From positions 1,674,001-1,738,000 of the forward strand of contig JAULSN010000002.1 of the NCBI GenBank assembly GCA_033439765.1: a DNA stretch of 64,000 nt, in the 5' to 3' direction. A model generated the notes under the pieces. That model searched no databases and was not told the DNA's origin. It worked only from the letters and a program-made list of their open reading frames with translations. This stretch comes from Lasiosphaeria ovina (Eukaryota > Ascomycota > Sordariomycetes > Sordariales > Lasiosphaeriaceae). The stretch's first letter is position 1, and every line of letters begins with the position of its first letter. The position numbers and the translations under genes were made by a program. Positions 11,827 to 23,942 of this stretch are shown in pieces.

Positions 11827-13146
11827 CGGGTTAGCCGGGGTTAATTTCTATTTCGGTTTAGCTATGAACTTGGCTTCCTTAATTATCTACTCCTCTAGGG
11901 CTTCAAACCCTATATTAGTAAGGCCGATCGTATCGTCAGTCTATATACCGACGACTATAAAGTGCTCTAAGTCGTTCGACGTAATTAATAGGTATAGATC
12001 GTAGGTCGATATAGTTATATTTAGCCGGTCCTGGTAATACTTGAAGTAGGTTGCCCACTAGTATATACCTACCTCGGCTATACCGTATAACGGCTTAACG
12101 ACTTCTATTATTATCCCTTTCGGGTAGTTATAACGGATTTACTTAGGTAGGTAGGCTATAATCGTTCGCTAAAGCGCTATTATAGACTATATATATACCT
12201 ACGTAATATCCCGAATCCATAGTATCATTCCCTAGCGGATAAGCGAGGGTGCTAGGGCTATTAGGGTCCGTTAGCTCGCTCGTTAGATCGTAGGGCTCTG
12301 CGTTAGTACTAGTTCTTTACCCTAATCGCTATGGCCTTGGATTACAAGCCGGGACTTCTCGTACGGAGAGTCCGTTTCCTTACCCTTAACCTCGCGGACT
12401 ATACGCGATTTGAAGATACGGATATTTCCGTACCTCTCCGGGTCGTACTTCTAGAATATAAAGACTCCTCGGCCAATAAGGGCATCGATTTCCTCTTAAT
12501 CGGAGCGGGAGAAAGGCTCGCCATCCGTTAGAATCTTCCCTTCCTGGCGAAGCCGTATCGCTAGGTTATAGTCCTCTACTTCCTTTACCGTTAGATAGGC
12601 TATCGTAAGGGTCGTACCCTTAGTTATCGCCGTATCTATAGTAGGGCTCGGCTTCGGCTTATTCTTTAATCCGGGCGGCCGTCCTCGCCGTCTTAATACT
12701 CGGGGTTCTTCCTATAGAGGGGTCTACTCGTCGTCCTCGTCGGCCTCGTTATAAGGGAGCTTTCCACTCTCTCCGAGGGCCGGGGTAGCCGTTAAATTAT
12801 TACGGTAGTATAGCTTGACTACTACGATACGAAAGTTCGTAGGCTTGCCGTTAACTTTAACCGTATAGGTCTTTCCGTTACGTACGAGTAGCATATATAG
12901 GCCGGTCCACTTCTCGCCTTCTCGTCATACCTTTACCTCGCTTTGGAGAGGAAGGTTAAGGGTATTAAGGTTATTCGGGCCGTTACGTATGCCTAGGGCA
13001 TTAGAAACCTGTCTCTTTGCCTTAAGGGTACGTATCTCTATTATCGCTTTCCGTACTACTCTCGCGCGGGCTTTAATAGAGGGAGATTAAGGTAATAATA
13101 CGGTCATCCTAAGATATATTCCGAATATAAGGAGGGTAGGGACTAG
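11827..13146 (-). mobile_element. Copia element F, inner fragment (integrase end and RT)
   Basis: Minus-strand Ty1/copia sequence caught between elements A and B. Near 13146 the frame reads PTLLIFGIYLRMT, which continues the ...NDTIGPDGLV frame found at 27575, so the two pieces were one integrase before B inserted. Downstream it shows the integrase-RT linker, EEIDALIGRGVF and GNIRIFKSRIV (RT entry, 12400-12500), LTQSPTI and VVGI.TDDTIGL (the copia RT catalytic stretch, near 11930). It ends at KLTPANP where A inserted. The two longest open stretches on the plus strand here are antisense shadows. Confidence 0.9.
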
Positions 13147-13399
13147 TGTGACAGCGGTCAATAGTAACTAGGAAAAGGATCGCTAATATAGCTATACCAT
13201 AGTCTAAGGATTCTAAGGTGAAGAAGAAAGGAAGAAAATCTACAAAGGTGCGATTATGGTCGCGGAGTAAGTATGGGCTAGGGCTCAGGGAGTACGGACC
13301 TCTGGGGCTTGCGGGAGGTCACGTACGACTAATCCTAATCGGGGCTAGTAATAAGCTTAAATCCGTGGTGGGGCCTTGGCGCTGGTGCCGACCGTAATA
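13147..13399 (-). repeat. Element B 3' LTR
   Basis: 253 bp from TGTGACAGCGG to CCGACCGTAATA. It keeps the unmutated TGTGACAG terminus that is TATAATAG in the other two copies, so it shows the ancestral end of the family. It is flanked on the left by the duplication ACTAG. Confidence 0.95.
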
Positions 13400-13410
13400 T
13401 CACTCCCCCC
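13400..13410 (-). other. Element B polypurine tract
   Basis: Reads GGGGGGAGTGA on the minus strand, directly before the 3' LTR. This is the expected site for priming plus-strand DNA synthesis in an LTR retroelement and confirms the element's orientation. Confidence 0.85.
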
Positions 13411-13449
13411 TTCCGAAAAAGGCTCGCCCTCGAGTCCTTTATATAAAAA

Positions 13450-16429
13450 GAAAGAAAAAAAAAAAATTTTATAGCTACTAATAGTAATCGAATAAGTAAC
13501 CTTCTAGAATAAACCGCTTTATTTCTTTCGTATTAATCGGCGTATACGTATAACTCCGGAGTCCATCGCTATATTATTATCTTTATAAGGTGGATTAATT
13601 TCGTCGCGCTCGTACGCTTCGCGCTACTATTATAGTCGCTTCGGCGGGCCTATATTATCGGGGTGTTAGTTATAGAAGTCGGCCAACTTTAGGGGCGTAT
13701 TCTTGAATCCTGATATATCGTACTACGTTAGATCTAGATCCCATCCGCGCTATTCTACCTAGTATTAGAGTACGTTTCCGTTTATTCGGGAAGTAATAAT
13801 CTTATTTACTTCCTATTCCTCCTTATTATTAAATAGCTCTCCTAGCGGGTTATTATTAGCCTATCCCGGTACGGGGTTATTTAGGTACTTCCTTAAGCGA
13901 TCGGCGTGAAATACTAAGGAGCCCTTCTAATCGTCCGGGACTTCTAGTTAGTAGGAGTGTCCTACTATACTAAGGATCTTATAGTGGCGGCGTATTAACG
14001 GGTAGTCCAGCTTATCGCTCGGGCGGTTAGTAGACCAGGATTTCTTAATAATAAAGACGTAGTCGCCGGGACCGAAGTCAGGTTCCCTACGATACTTATT
14101 GGCCTACTTCGCCTACCTCTACTATACTAAACGTATCGTATCTTTGGCCGAGTTGACAAATCCCTATATACGTTTCGCTATATCCTAAGCTTCTTATCTA
14201 TTAAGCCGTTCGCGGTAGGGAATAGTGGTATCGAGGGGGGTCCTCGCGCTCTAGTCGAACGGTAAGTTTATCGGGAAACCCATTAGGACCTCGTATAGGG
14301 ATAGTCCTATACTATTATATAGTAAGGAGCCCGCTACGGCGTCTATAGCGGGTATCGCTCTAGACTAGTTATCCTAGTAATAGTTAACGAAAAGTCGTAG
14401 ACGTTAGTCGATATATTGGTTTATGATTTCTACTTAGCCGGCGCTCTAAGAGTATCTAGTAGAAGAGAGCTTCTACTTAATCCCGAATAGTCTAGATATT
14501 TCGTCGGTAAAGTCCGCTATGAACTAGGGTCCTCGATCCGATCTAACTTCGTAAGGTAATCCGAATACTCGATAGGGTCCCTTATAGTATATTAGGGTAG
14601 CGTCCTTAGCCGTAGCGTTCTTATAATAGGGGATATACTAGGGTTGCTTATTAAGTCTATCTACTATTACGAGAATATTATCGAATCCGTATCGGTATAA
14701 GGGTTAGCTTTTAAAGTTAATAACTATCGAAGACTAAGGCCGGAGTAGAATAGGTAAGGGATATAGTAAACTAGGGGTCTTATCCCTAGGGTAGCGTACT
14801 AGTTAGTAGGCTATATAGTTCGTAACGTATTAGTTGGAGAACGTCCTTATTTCGGGCTACTAGTAGTATAGCTTTAAGAGTTTGAAAGTTTTATTACGCC
14901 CGGGATAAGCCGTAATAATTCTACTATAAACCTCTTTTATAAGTAATATCCGGAGGTTATCCTTTCCTAATACTACTAGTTTTCCATCGCGCGTAAGGAG
15001 TCCTAATTCGGATAGGGCGAACTTAGTATCTCCTTATTACGCTCTCTCTCGTTATACGTTCATCTCCGGATCCTTATAATTAGCGGTAATAATCTCGTCG
15101 ATAACCTCGATACCTAAAGGTTAAGCTAGCGGTTCGTCGTTCTCTAGGAGGGAGATCTTTAGGGCTAGCGTACTAGTCTACTCCGGGGAGGGGAGTTCAT
15201 CTCCTTTATCCTAGGCTAGTATACTAATTTGTCCCTCTAGTAGCTTAAAGATTAGTATATAACGTTCCGCTTTACGCTTCGCTTTAATAATAACTAGATC
15301 TTCTATTTTACGGGAGAGCGCGTCCGCTATAATATTCTCCTTCCCTAGTCGATACGTAAACTAGACGTTATATCGTAATAAATTATCCTACTAGTTCGCT
15401 TATCGCTAACCTAGTAGTCTCTTCTCCGAGTAGAACTTAAGAGCCTTATAGTCGGTAACGGCGAGGAATAGTTTCTATAACCCCTATAGTATAGTACGCC
15501 AGGTTTCCAGACTTCTAACGATAGTAAGGAGCTCTTTATCTTATATCGGGTAATTATGCTCGGCTCCTTATAGGGTTTCCGAATAATAGGCTATTAGGTA
15601 CTATTCGCCATCCTCCCTTATCTATATAAGTACTCCTATAACTACGCCGTTCGAGGAGTCCGTTTCTATACGGGTTTCTACGTAGAAGTCGAAGTATCCG
15701 AGTAATAGGGCGGTAAGTAGGGAGTACTTAAGCTCTTTAAATACCTCCTAATAATAGGGTAATTATACGAATAGTTAGTCTTTCCTTATAAGGTCCGTTA
15801 TAGGGCGGGCTATCCGGCTATAATCTTTAATAAACCGGCGGAAATAGTTATAGAACCCGAGGAAAGACTAGATCCCTTTTACGGTCGTAGGCCTTTCTTA
15901 GTTTCTAACTACGGAGGTCTTTTCTAGGTCTACGCGTATACCGTCTTTTCCGATAATAAAGCCTAAGTAGCGAGTCTCGGTAACGTAGAACTCGTATTTC
16001 TTAATATCGGCCTAGAGGCCGTACTCTCTTAACTTAGCGAGGACCTTTTTAATATACTCCTTATATTCCTTTAGGGAGTTAGAAAAGATAAGAATATTAT
16101 CGATATAAGTACTATAGAATATATCGAGGTATTCTACTAATACTTCGTTAATAAATCGCTAGAAAGTAGCGGGTCTATTAGTTAACCCGAAGGGTAGGAC
16201 TCGGTACTAGTAGGACCCGTACCTTATCCTAAACGCGGTTAATTCGATATTATCGTCGTGGATTCTTAGCCTATAGAAGGCTTACCGGATATCGATTTTG
16301 GTGAAGATCTTCTTACTAGTAATTAGCGCGAGGGTCTCGTCGATAAGGGGGATCGGGTACCGATCCTTCCGGGTAATTAAGTTTAGTCGTCGGTAGTCGA
16401 TATAAAAACGGAGTCCTCCTCTAGGCTTA
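13450..16429 (-). pseudogene. Element B pol pseudogene, 3' part (RT, RNase H, integrase, chromodomain)
   Basis: Minus-strand remains of the second half of pol. The chromodomain near 13640-13760 reads VEWRGWDLDLT then GFKNTPLKLADF, the aromatic-rich fold typical of chromoviruses, which steers integration to marked chromatin. Integrase lies at about 13900-14930. RNase H/RT at 14925-16429 is almost identical to 5906-7329 plus 8113-8196 in element A. Stops interrupt every domain. Confidence 0.85.
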
Positions 16430-16434
16430 GCTAC

Positions 16435-16678
16435 TATCACGGTACGGCCGAACTGAGGTCCGTGGTGCCGCAACCATACCCTAGCTGCAAGCCCTGATGT
16501 GAAGGCCCCACTCCTCCCAATCGGGACTAGGGCCACGACCCCGTACACCACCACAAAACTGCCAGCCTGCAGGGCACGCAGGCTTCTTCTTTTCCTTTTC
16601 CTTTCTTTAGCTTAGTTATCTACGAATCTAGTCACTATTTACTTACAGCCTCGCCTCTTATATATACCTGCCTTCACA
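16435..16678 (+). repeat. Element C 5' LTR (244 bp)
   Basis: Begins TATCACGGTACGG (RIP form of TGTCACGG) and ends CTGCCTTCACA. It matches the 3' LTR at 23694 in length and sequence apart from transitions. It is followed by a short leader with the GCCTAGGAAGGC block shared with element D. Confidence 0.95.
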
Positions 16679-16847
16679 TTTAACTAAGCTCTTTTCCTTT
16701 GCCTAGGAAGGCCCAAATAATATCCCACCCTTAATTGACGATCGCGTACGACCACGCGAGAAGAATCGTCAGGAACCCAGAACCCCCCAGAACTAATACG
16801 CGGCGCGATCGCCACGTACCACCGACATCATACCCCAGAGTACTTCG

Positions 16848-18597
16848 ATGTCGAAGCCTGAGCGCGAGCGTACTCAGCAGGAGGTTAGGTTTGACCTAGA
16901 AGCCGTAGAGAGCTTCATTAATGGCGATAAGCGTCGACCTAACACCTCGCTACGTCGAAGATCGACGGCAGTCGGTATCAGCATCGATTACGCCATAGTA
17001 ACTACCCAAGGAAGTCCCTAGGGCAGTCGTTCAGGAATACCTAAACTAGAGAACCTATCGGAATGGATCTAAGGAATGAAGGGTCTTCTTCCCGATATTC
17101 GTTTTACTAATACGATAGAAGACCTAATTAAAGACCTAGTAGCCCGACTATAGACCTTGGCAGACGTCAACCCCCAGAGCGGAAAAACGGCCCTAGTTAT
17201 TCCCTTCCAGGTTCTTATAGAAGCTAACGAGGGTTAGATCCCTTTCGAAGGCCAGATAGACTATAATAACTTTACTAAGCTAGTCCACAAGCACCTAGAG
17301 AGCATATTTATCGAGTTCAAGTTACGCTATAATATAATAATCGCCTATAAGTAGTAGGTAATAGACCTCCATTCGGTCGCTATCGACCTCGACCGTACTA
17401 TCGTATAAATATACGATAAGATAACTCTTTTTTTAGCCTTAATTAACAATTAGGCCAAGCGTCTTGAGGATAAACTCTTTAGTATTATAAATAAGAAAGA
17501 AGATATCTAGGAGTAAGTAGTAAGTCTCTAAGGAGATAAGAAGAAACTAAGTAAGTAAATTACGAGCCTTAATACCGTAATCGCGACCTATCTTATTAAT
17601 ATATTCCCGAACCCACGTACTACGGAAGGTCCTCCTACTCCCCTAAGATAGAGATCTACTAGCCGTAGAGTTACCCCCCTTACTAACGTAACGGAGGTCT
17701 TAGCTAGATCCAAGATAGATCGTAGCGCTAAAATAACCGACCCCCCGGTCTTCTCGGTAGACAAGTCCAAGGATTAGGTAACCTTTAATATATAGTACTA
17801 ACTAATGGAGAATAAGTTAGAGGGAAATAAAGACCACTTCGTTACCGATAGGACTAAAGTCTTTTATATTTAGGGACGACTAGGTAAAGACATAGCCCTA
17901 AACCTCCTTCCTTATATAAGAACGGGCACCCCCAACCAGATTACTACTTTAGAGGAATTACTAAGTCACCTATAGAATAAGTACTACGACCAATTTGAGG
18001 AAGACGAAGCCCTATCTAAGTACGAGAAACTGGTCTTTCGACCTGGAGATGACTTTCCCAAGTTCAAGAACGAGTTCGTTCGCCTAGCTAGGCAGTACCG
18101 GAAGCCCAAGTCTAAGTAGAAGCGCGAGTTCAAGCGTAAGTTGATTACTATGCTCTAGACCAACCTCGTAGTCTCTTACGAAGACCCTAATATTAATTTC
18201 GAGAAGTATACTCGCTTAGCCTTAGCCATATCCCTAAGTCTTAAGTAAGGATAGGAGCGTCGGAAGGATGCCCCTTCCGGAGCCAAGAATGGTAACGGTA
18301 ACGTAAGGCGTACCCCTACTACGTAGCCTACGGCCAAAGGATCCGGACCGTTAAGAAGCCGACTTAGTAAGGAAGAAATCGCCTAATTCATTAAGGAGGG
18401 TCGTTACTTCTATTACCGTAACCTCGGATATACCAAGTTAGAGTACCCCGAGAAAACCGCCGTAGATAAGGTAGCTTAGGATAAAAAGAAGCCCTCGGTA
18501 GCCTCCGTCAGTAAGAGTAAGAATAAGAAGGAGAAGCCGGCCGATACGGATTCCGGTTCTACTAGCTCCGACACTTCTAGCGATTCGGAAAACTAGA
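16848..18597 (+). pseudogene. Element C gag pseudogene
   Basis: Starts with a plausible ATG (MSKPERERTQQEVRF) and reads as capsid to a CCHC knuckle near 18405-18455. There the pattern is YFYYRN.GYTK.EYP: every expected Cys and the His are Tyr. Several in-frame TAG/TAA codons occur (for example near 17020, 17075 and 17150). The C-terminal tail is Ser/Asp-rich and ends at a TAG near 18595. Confidence 0.8.
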
Positions 18598-20695
18598 GAC
18601 CCTAGGGAATATGAACTCCCTCCTAAGGAAGGTATCCTTAATATATTACGATTTAGGTAAATTCATTAATTAGAAACCCTTATTAGGGGGACCTAAGTTC
18701 CTCGCGGATTATATTATAGTAAATAATAGAATATCTTTATCTACTACTAATATACTTATAGATACGGGAGTAACCGGGTATATCTTTATCGGTATCCCCT
18801 TTACTAAACGATTAAGGAAATTTCTCTACCTCGACCGAGTTAAGCACGCTACTAACCCCGCCTAAATAGGAGGGTACGACGGGAGTAGAAAGTAGAAGAT
18901 TAATAGTATCCTCTACGGAGATATTAAGATCTAAGGCCGGACTTTCTAATACGAGGCGATAATCGTTACTAGTAATAACCACGACCTTATTATCGGAGAT
19001 AAGTTTCTAGAAAAATATAATATTAAGACTAGATCCAAGACTAAAGTCCTCGAGTTCCCCGAAGACCTCCCCTTAGACCCCCCTATATAGACTACTATAT
19101 TAATAGACTATATAACCGACTCTCCACCCGACCTATCTCATTAAGCCGATATAGACCGCCGGAATATACTACTAGAAAAGGAGATTAAAAGATAAAGGGA
19201 TAGAGAAGCAATTAAGAAGAGGCTCCAAGAACTCGAGAACTAGAAAGCGGAACGAGAAATACTCCCTTTAATAACCCCGAGACCCAGATCGCCCTAAGGA
19301 CCGGTAACTATCCTTTAGAAGTTAAGTAAGAAGAGAAAGAAGGTCTTATAGGACGAAGGTCTAGAGGTAATAGAACGGGACCTCTAGTAGGAATTACTAC
19401 TAAAGAACCTAGAGGCCCCCGACCTAGCTACCTCAAGAAGGAACCTAGCTAGGGACCGAAAACTAGACTACCCTCTAGAAGATAAGTTCGGGAGGTATAG
19501 GATATAGCGAGACTATATTAGCTAGTATAAGGAGCGCCCTCCCGATATCGCCGTAGTGAACGAGGTAACCTTTACGATCTATATAAAAAAGACCCCTACT
19601 ATATATACTAGCCTCTAGGAGATTTAGTAAATCATCGAGGTTAAGCGGACACCCCTCGGCGATCCGGGACTACTAGATCCCTTAGCTTAAGATAAATAGA
19701 ACCTTAGGGAATAAGCCCTAAAACTCGTCCTACCGGTCTACTATAACTACCTCGACGTATTTAGTAAAGCTACCTCCGACAAGTTGGCCGAGTACTAGGG
19801 GACGTACGACTATTAGATTACCCTCTCTAAAGGTAAAGCCCCTAAAGACTTAGGGTATAGTCTACTCTATAAGATATCCCTAAAGGAATTAGAGATCGCT
19901 AAATAATATATTATAAAGAACCTAATAAAGGGATTTATTACTAGTAGTTTAGTAGCCTAGGTAGCGCTAATACTACTCGCTCTAAAGCTAGGAGGCGGAA
20001 TACGCTTCTACGTAGACTACCGGAGACTTAACGCGATAACGAGAAAGGATCGATATCCCCTACTACTTATTAACGAGACTATAGCTCGTATCGGGAAAGC
20101 CAAAATCTTTACTAAGATCGATATTAGGCAAGCCTTCTATAAGATCCGGATACGCCTAGAGGACGAGGACCTTATAACCTTCCGGACGAGATATAGGGCC
20201 TATAAATACTAGGTCTTACTATTCGGCCTAACTAACGGCCTAGTAACTTTCTAGTAATATATTAACGAGATCTTATTAGGATACCTGGACGACTTCTATA
20301 GCGCCTATATCGATAATATCCTTATCTTCTTTAAGAACCCCGAAGAGTACGAGGCCTATATAGCTAAAGTCCTATATCGCCTAAGATAAGTAGGACTCTA
20401 AGCCGACTTAAAGAAGTACGAATTCTACGTTACTAAAACTAAGTACCTAGGATTTATCATCTCTACGACTAGGATAGCGGTAGACCCCGAGAAAGTAGCT
20501 ACCGTTAGGGACTGGAGCGTTCCCCGTAACCTCAAAGGAGTATAGTTATTCCTAGGATATTATAACTTCTACCGGCGCTTCGTATAGAATTATAGCCGTA
20601 TCGCCAAACCCCTAACTAGCTTAACGAGGAAAGGCCAGGTATTTAAATAGTCCGAAGACTATTAAGTAGCCTTCGAAGAGCTAAAGGATAAACTC

Positions 20696-21445
20696 TATTG
20701 AACTACGTTCCTGTATAGGCCTGAACTCAGCACCTATACAGGGTGCGCAGGGCAGCAGGCGCAGCGGAAGCAAGGCGTGTAGCGTATATCGGGAACCAAG
20801 TGCAGGGTAGGTCGATCAAGTGCAGGGTAGACTGTAGGGAGCTGTGCCCTACGGTCCGATACAACAGTGCTTCTGCAAGGCACTGAGGGAAGCAGGCTGA
20901 CTGACTACAGGTCTGTAGAACTCTGCTACAGGCCTGCCACTCAGACTGTGAGGACTCTGCTCAGCAGTCTACCTCGTAGGCTGTAGGGGACTCTGCCCTG
21001 CAGTCAGGGTCTTCGGGACCAACTGTGGGTGCTGAAGAAGACGGAGAGGAGTTGTATTATAGAAGTATAGTACAAAGAGTGGTGAGTGCAATGCTTGCTT
21101 GTTGCTTTCTTTTATACTCACAACAAGAGGCTTGCTTGCTTGCTTAAGGAAATCTATCTAAGAGAAAGGACAGGTCTATATAGACCTAAGGTGGGCTCTC
21201 TAGAAGGTTCTAGAGGCCCACAGGCTTCGTAGACAGCTCTGTATTCTATAGTCTTCTAGTGGGCTTGTCTTACGTGTGCCAAGACGTATAGGGGTTTCGA
21301 GAGGGTGCTGTGGGGCAAAGTAAACAATCTAGGTATAGCGCCCTCAGCACCACACAACAGCCACAACACTCACAACTCCAACACAGCTACTGCAGTGCCC
21401 TGCACTTCAGGACCTACAACCCTAGTAACTAGCCATACTTTAACA
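20696..21445. repeat. Solo LTR 2 (750 bp) with AACTC target duplication
   Basis: Bounded by TATTGAACTACG (probably TGTTGAAC after one RIP-type change) and CATACTTTAACA, with AACTC repeated at 20691-20695 and 21446-21450. Removing it restores the RNase H reading ...KDKLISAPILRHFSYELPTRIETDA, which fixes the boundaries. It is rich in CA/TG compared with its RIP-damaged surroundings. It contains a perfect 10-bp inverted repeat and several CTGTAG/CTACAG hairpins. The 65-codon open stretch at its right end is not a gene. Confidence 0.93.
20710..20742. other. Inverted repeat in solo LTR 2
   Basis: CCTGTATAGG (20710-20719) and its exact reverse complement CCTATACAGG (20733-20742), separated by 13 bases, lie within 15 bp of the LTR end. 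Similar shorter hairpins follow near 20840 (GTAGGG...CCCTAC) and 20915 (CTGTAG...CTACAG). Confidence 0.85.
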
Positions 21446-23680
21446 AACTCATATCCGCCCCGATACTTCGGCACTTCTCTTACGAGCTACCGACCCGGAT
21501 AGAAACCGACGCGTTAGGAGGTATCTATATAGGAGTACTATCCCAACTATAGACGGACGATAAGGAATAGTATCCTACTATATTCTATTCAGAAACTATA
21601 TACGGAGCCGAGTTAAACTACCTAATTCACGATAAAGAGTTAATAGTAGTCGTTAGAGGGTTAATAGTTTAGAGAGCCGAGCTAATAGGACTCCGAGATT
21701 AGCCCTTTACTATTATTACGGACTATAGGGCTCTAGAATACTTTAGTACGAAGAGACTCCTGAACTTAAGGTAAGCCGGATAGGCCGATCTTATATCCTA
21801 ATACCATTTCCAGATTACCTATCGACCAGGAACCGAGAATATAGCCGTAGACGTACTATCTCGAAAGTCGGAAGATATTAAGACCTAGAAGGAGAAGTAA
21901 GAGCTATAAAGGACTATATAGATATTCAAGCTCATAGGGGCAGTAATTACGATATTAACTTTATAAGCCCCTATAGCTATATCCATTATCGACGAAGACG
22001 TCGAGCCCCCTTCTTTATTAGGTTATAAGATGATCGATACTCTACTACGGTATAATAAGAACGACCCCGAACTCGATATCTACCGTATAAAGGCGAGATA
22101 GGGTATTAACGGTTTCTCTATATTGGAAGACCGTATCTTATTATATAAAGGAAGACTGGTCGTACCCTCCGGAGGGGAACTAAATCTAAGAACTAAGGTC
22201 ATCTACGAAGTATATTTAAGGATGCCCTCCGTATACCCCGGGAGAAATAAGACCCGCCGAATAGTCTCGAAACTTTATTAGTAGCCCCGGCTAATAGGAT
22301 TAGTCGACCGATTCGTCGAGAACTGCCTATACTAATCTAGTAAGAAGCCCCGTAGTAAGACCCCGGGCCTCCTTAAGCCCCTCCTAGTACCCCTTTATAG
22401 ATGGAGGTCCCTGGTAGTAGACTTCTATAAGATACCCGAGGATAAGTATACTAAGAATAACGCCCTAGTAGTAATTAATAGGCTAAGCAAGGCCGCCTAG
22501 ACAATCCCTTATAGGGACTCCGCTACGGCTAAGGATACTACCCTAATATACTACGAAGGACCCTTTAGAATCCTTAGACTCCCCGACGAAATAATTAGCG
22601 ATAGGGGACCCTAATTCATCGTAGACTTTATAGACGAAGTATTTAAGATCCTGGGAATCAAGTGGAAGTTATCTTCCTTAGGGTATTCCCAAACTACGGG
22701 CTAAGTCGAGATTATGAACTAATACCTTAAATAACGACTTCGACCGTTCGTGAACCACTACCAAGATAACTAGTCAAGAGCGATCCCCGCTATAGACTTC
22801 GCCCAAAATAGCCTACCGTACGCTAGTACGGGAATGGAACCTCACGAGGTGTTATTCGGATTCGAAATGCCCACCTAGTACGATTGGACCAAACGTACTA
22901 AGCTAGCGGGCTTACCAACTAGGGAGAAGCTAAATAGGGAAGACGCCCAGGATACTCTAAGAACGATATAGAAGCACGTCGACTACGCTAGGGAGATAAT
23001 CCAAAAGGCATAACAAGTATAGGTCAACTAAGCTAATAAACATCGCCAGGAACCGGACTTCAGCACTAGCGATAGAGTGTTTATTATTAAGAAGAATTAG
23101 TCTACGGATAGACCTAGCGATAAGCTAGATTTCCCCCTCATACGATAGTACTATCGGATCGTCGAGATAGTTGGACACTCCTATAGATTGGAGGTTCCTA
23201 CTAGCTGGAAGGCAATAGATATATTCCATATAGATAGGCTCAAGCGTTATACCAATAACCCACTACCAGGATAAGAAGTAAAGAATCCCTTAGAGATAGT
23301 TAATAAGGAGGAAGAGTGGGAAGTCGACCGTATATTAACCTTAAGAATAATATACGGCCGCCTCGAGTACTAAGTACAATGGAGAGGCTGGGACCCAGAT
23401 CCGACGTAGTACCCAGCTAGGAACTTCAAGAACGCCCCCGCGAAGCTACACGAGTTCCACGAACAATACCCCGACCTAGCAGGGCCGCCAAAGCGCCTAC
23501 AGCAATAGACAACCATATATATAGCCGATAAGACAGCCGACGACCACGATAACGATAATAGACCCGTCAATACGGGCGAGCGTAAGCTACGAAGATCAAT
23601 AAGGAAGAAGTAATCACAAGTTCGAGCCCTACGCGATCCAACATTTTTTATTCTTCATGAATAAAGGACCCTACGCGCGG

Positions 23681-23690
23681 GAGGGGGGGG
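23681..23690 (+). other. Element C polypurine tract
   Basis: GAGGGGGGGG, followed by TAA, immediately before the 3' LTR at 23694. This is the expected plus-strand primer site and agrees with the plus orientation of C. Confidence 0.85.
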
Positions 23691-23693
23691 TAA

Positions 23694-23937
23694 TATCACG
23701 GCACGGCCGAACTGAGGTCCGTAGTACCGCAACCATGCCCTAGCTGCAAGCCCTAATATAAAGGCCCCACTCCTCCCAATCGGGACTAGGGCCACGACCC
23801 CGCACACCACCACAAAACTGCCAGCCTACAGGGCACGCAGGCTTCTTCTTTTCCTTTTCCTTTCTTTAGCTTAGTTATCTACGAATCTAGTCACTATTTA
23901 CTTGCAGCCTCGCCTCTTGTATGTGCCTGCCTTCACA
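23694..23937 (+). repeat. Element C 3' LTR (244 bp)
   Basis: Begins TATCACGGCACGG and ends GTGCCTGCCTTCACA. It is followed by the GCTAC duplication and then by the resumed RT sequence of element B. Confidence 0.95.
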
Positions 23938-23942
23938 GCTAC

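Larger units (their letters stand above)
18600..23640 (+). pseudogene. Element C pol pseudogene (protease to chromodomain)
   Basis: Protease LIDTGVTGY at about 18754-18780; RT IRFYVDYRRLN near 19998-20030; RT catalytic YIDNIL near 20306-20323 (family YxDD, so the last Asp is lost). The RNase H frame KDKLISAPILRHF is only restored by removing solo LTR 2. The integrase core includes DEIISDRGP near 22585 and a following Glu near 22690. The chromodomain (VQWRGWDPDPT then NFKNAPAKLHEF, 23370-23470) is remarkably readable, with few stops. Confidence 0.88.
16435..23937 (+). mobile_element. Gypsy element C (complete, RIP-damaged, nested in B)
   Basis: Plus-strand Ty3/gypsy element of 7.5 kb (6.7 kb without solo LTR 2). 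LTRs of 244 bp lie at both ends, with a 5-bp duplication GCTAC at 16430-16434 and 23938-23942. The empty site is present in element A (GCTAC at 8192-8196). Order: leader, gag with knuckle (YFYYRN.GYTK.EYP), protease (LIDTGVTGY), RT (IRFYVDYRRLN; YIDNIL, Asp to Asn), RNase H (split by a solo LTR), integrase, chromodomain, polypurine tract. It lies antiparallel to its host B. Stops are mostly TAG/TAA at expected Gln/Trp. Confidence 0.95.

Noticed and set aside
12331..12531. 66-codon plus-strand frame
   Set aside because: Exact antisense of the copia RT entry region of element F.
16282..16554. 90-codon minus-strand frame considered as a gene
   Set aside because: Chimera of the element B RT (GGLRFYIDYRRLN) and the antisense of the C LTR; a junction artefact of nesting.
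21305..21502. 65-codon plus-strand frame
   Set aside because: Spans the end of solo LTR 2 and part of the C RNase H region; not a gene.
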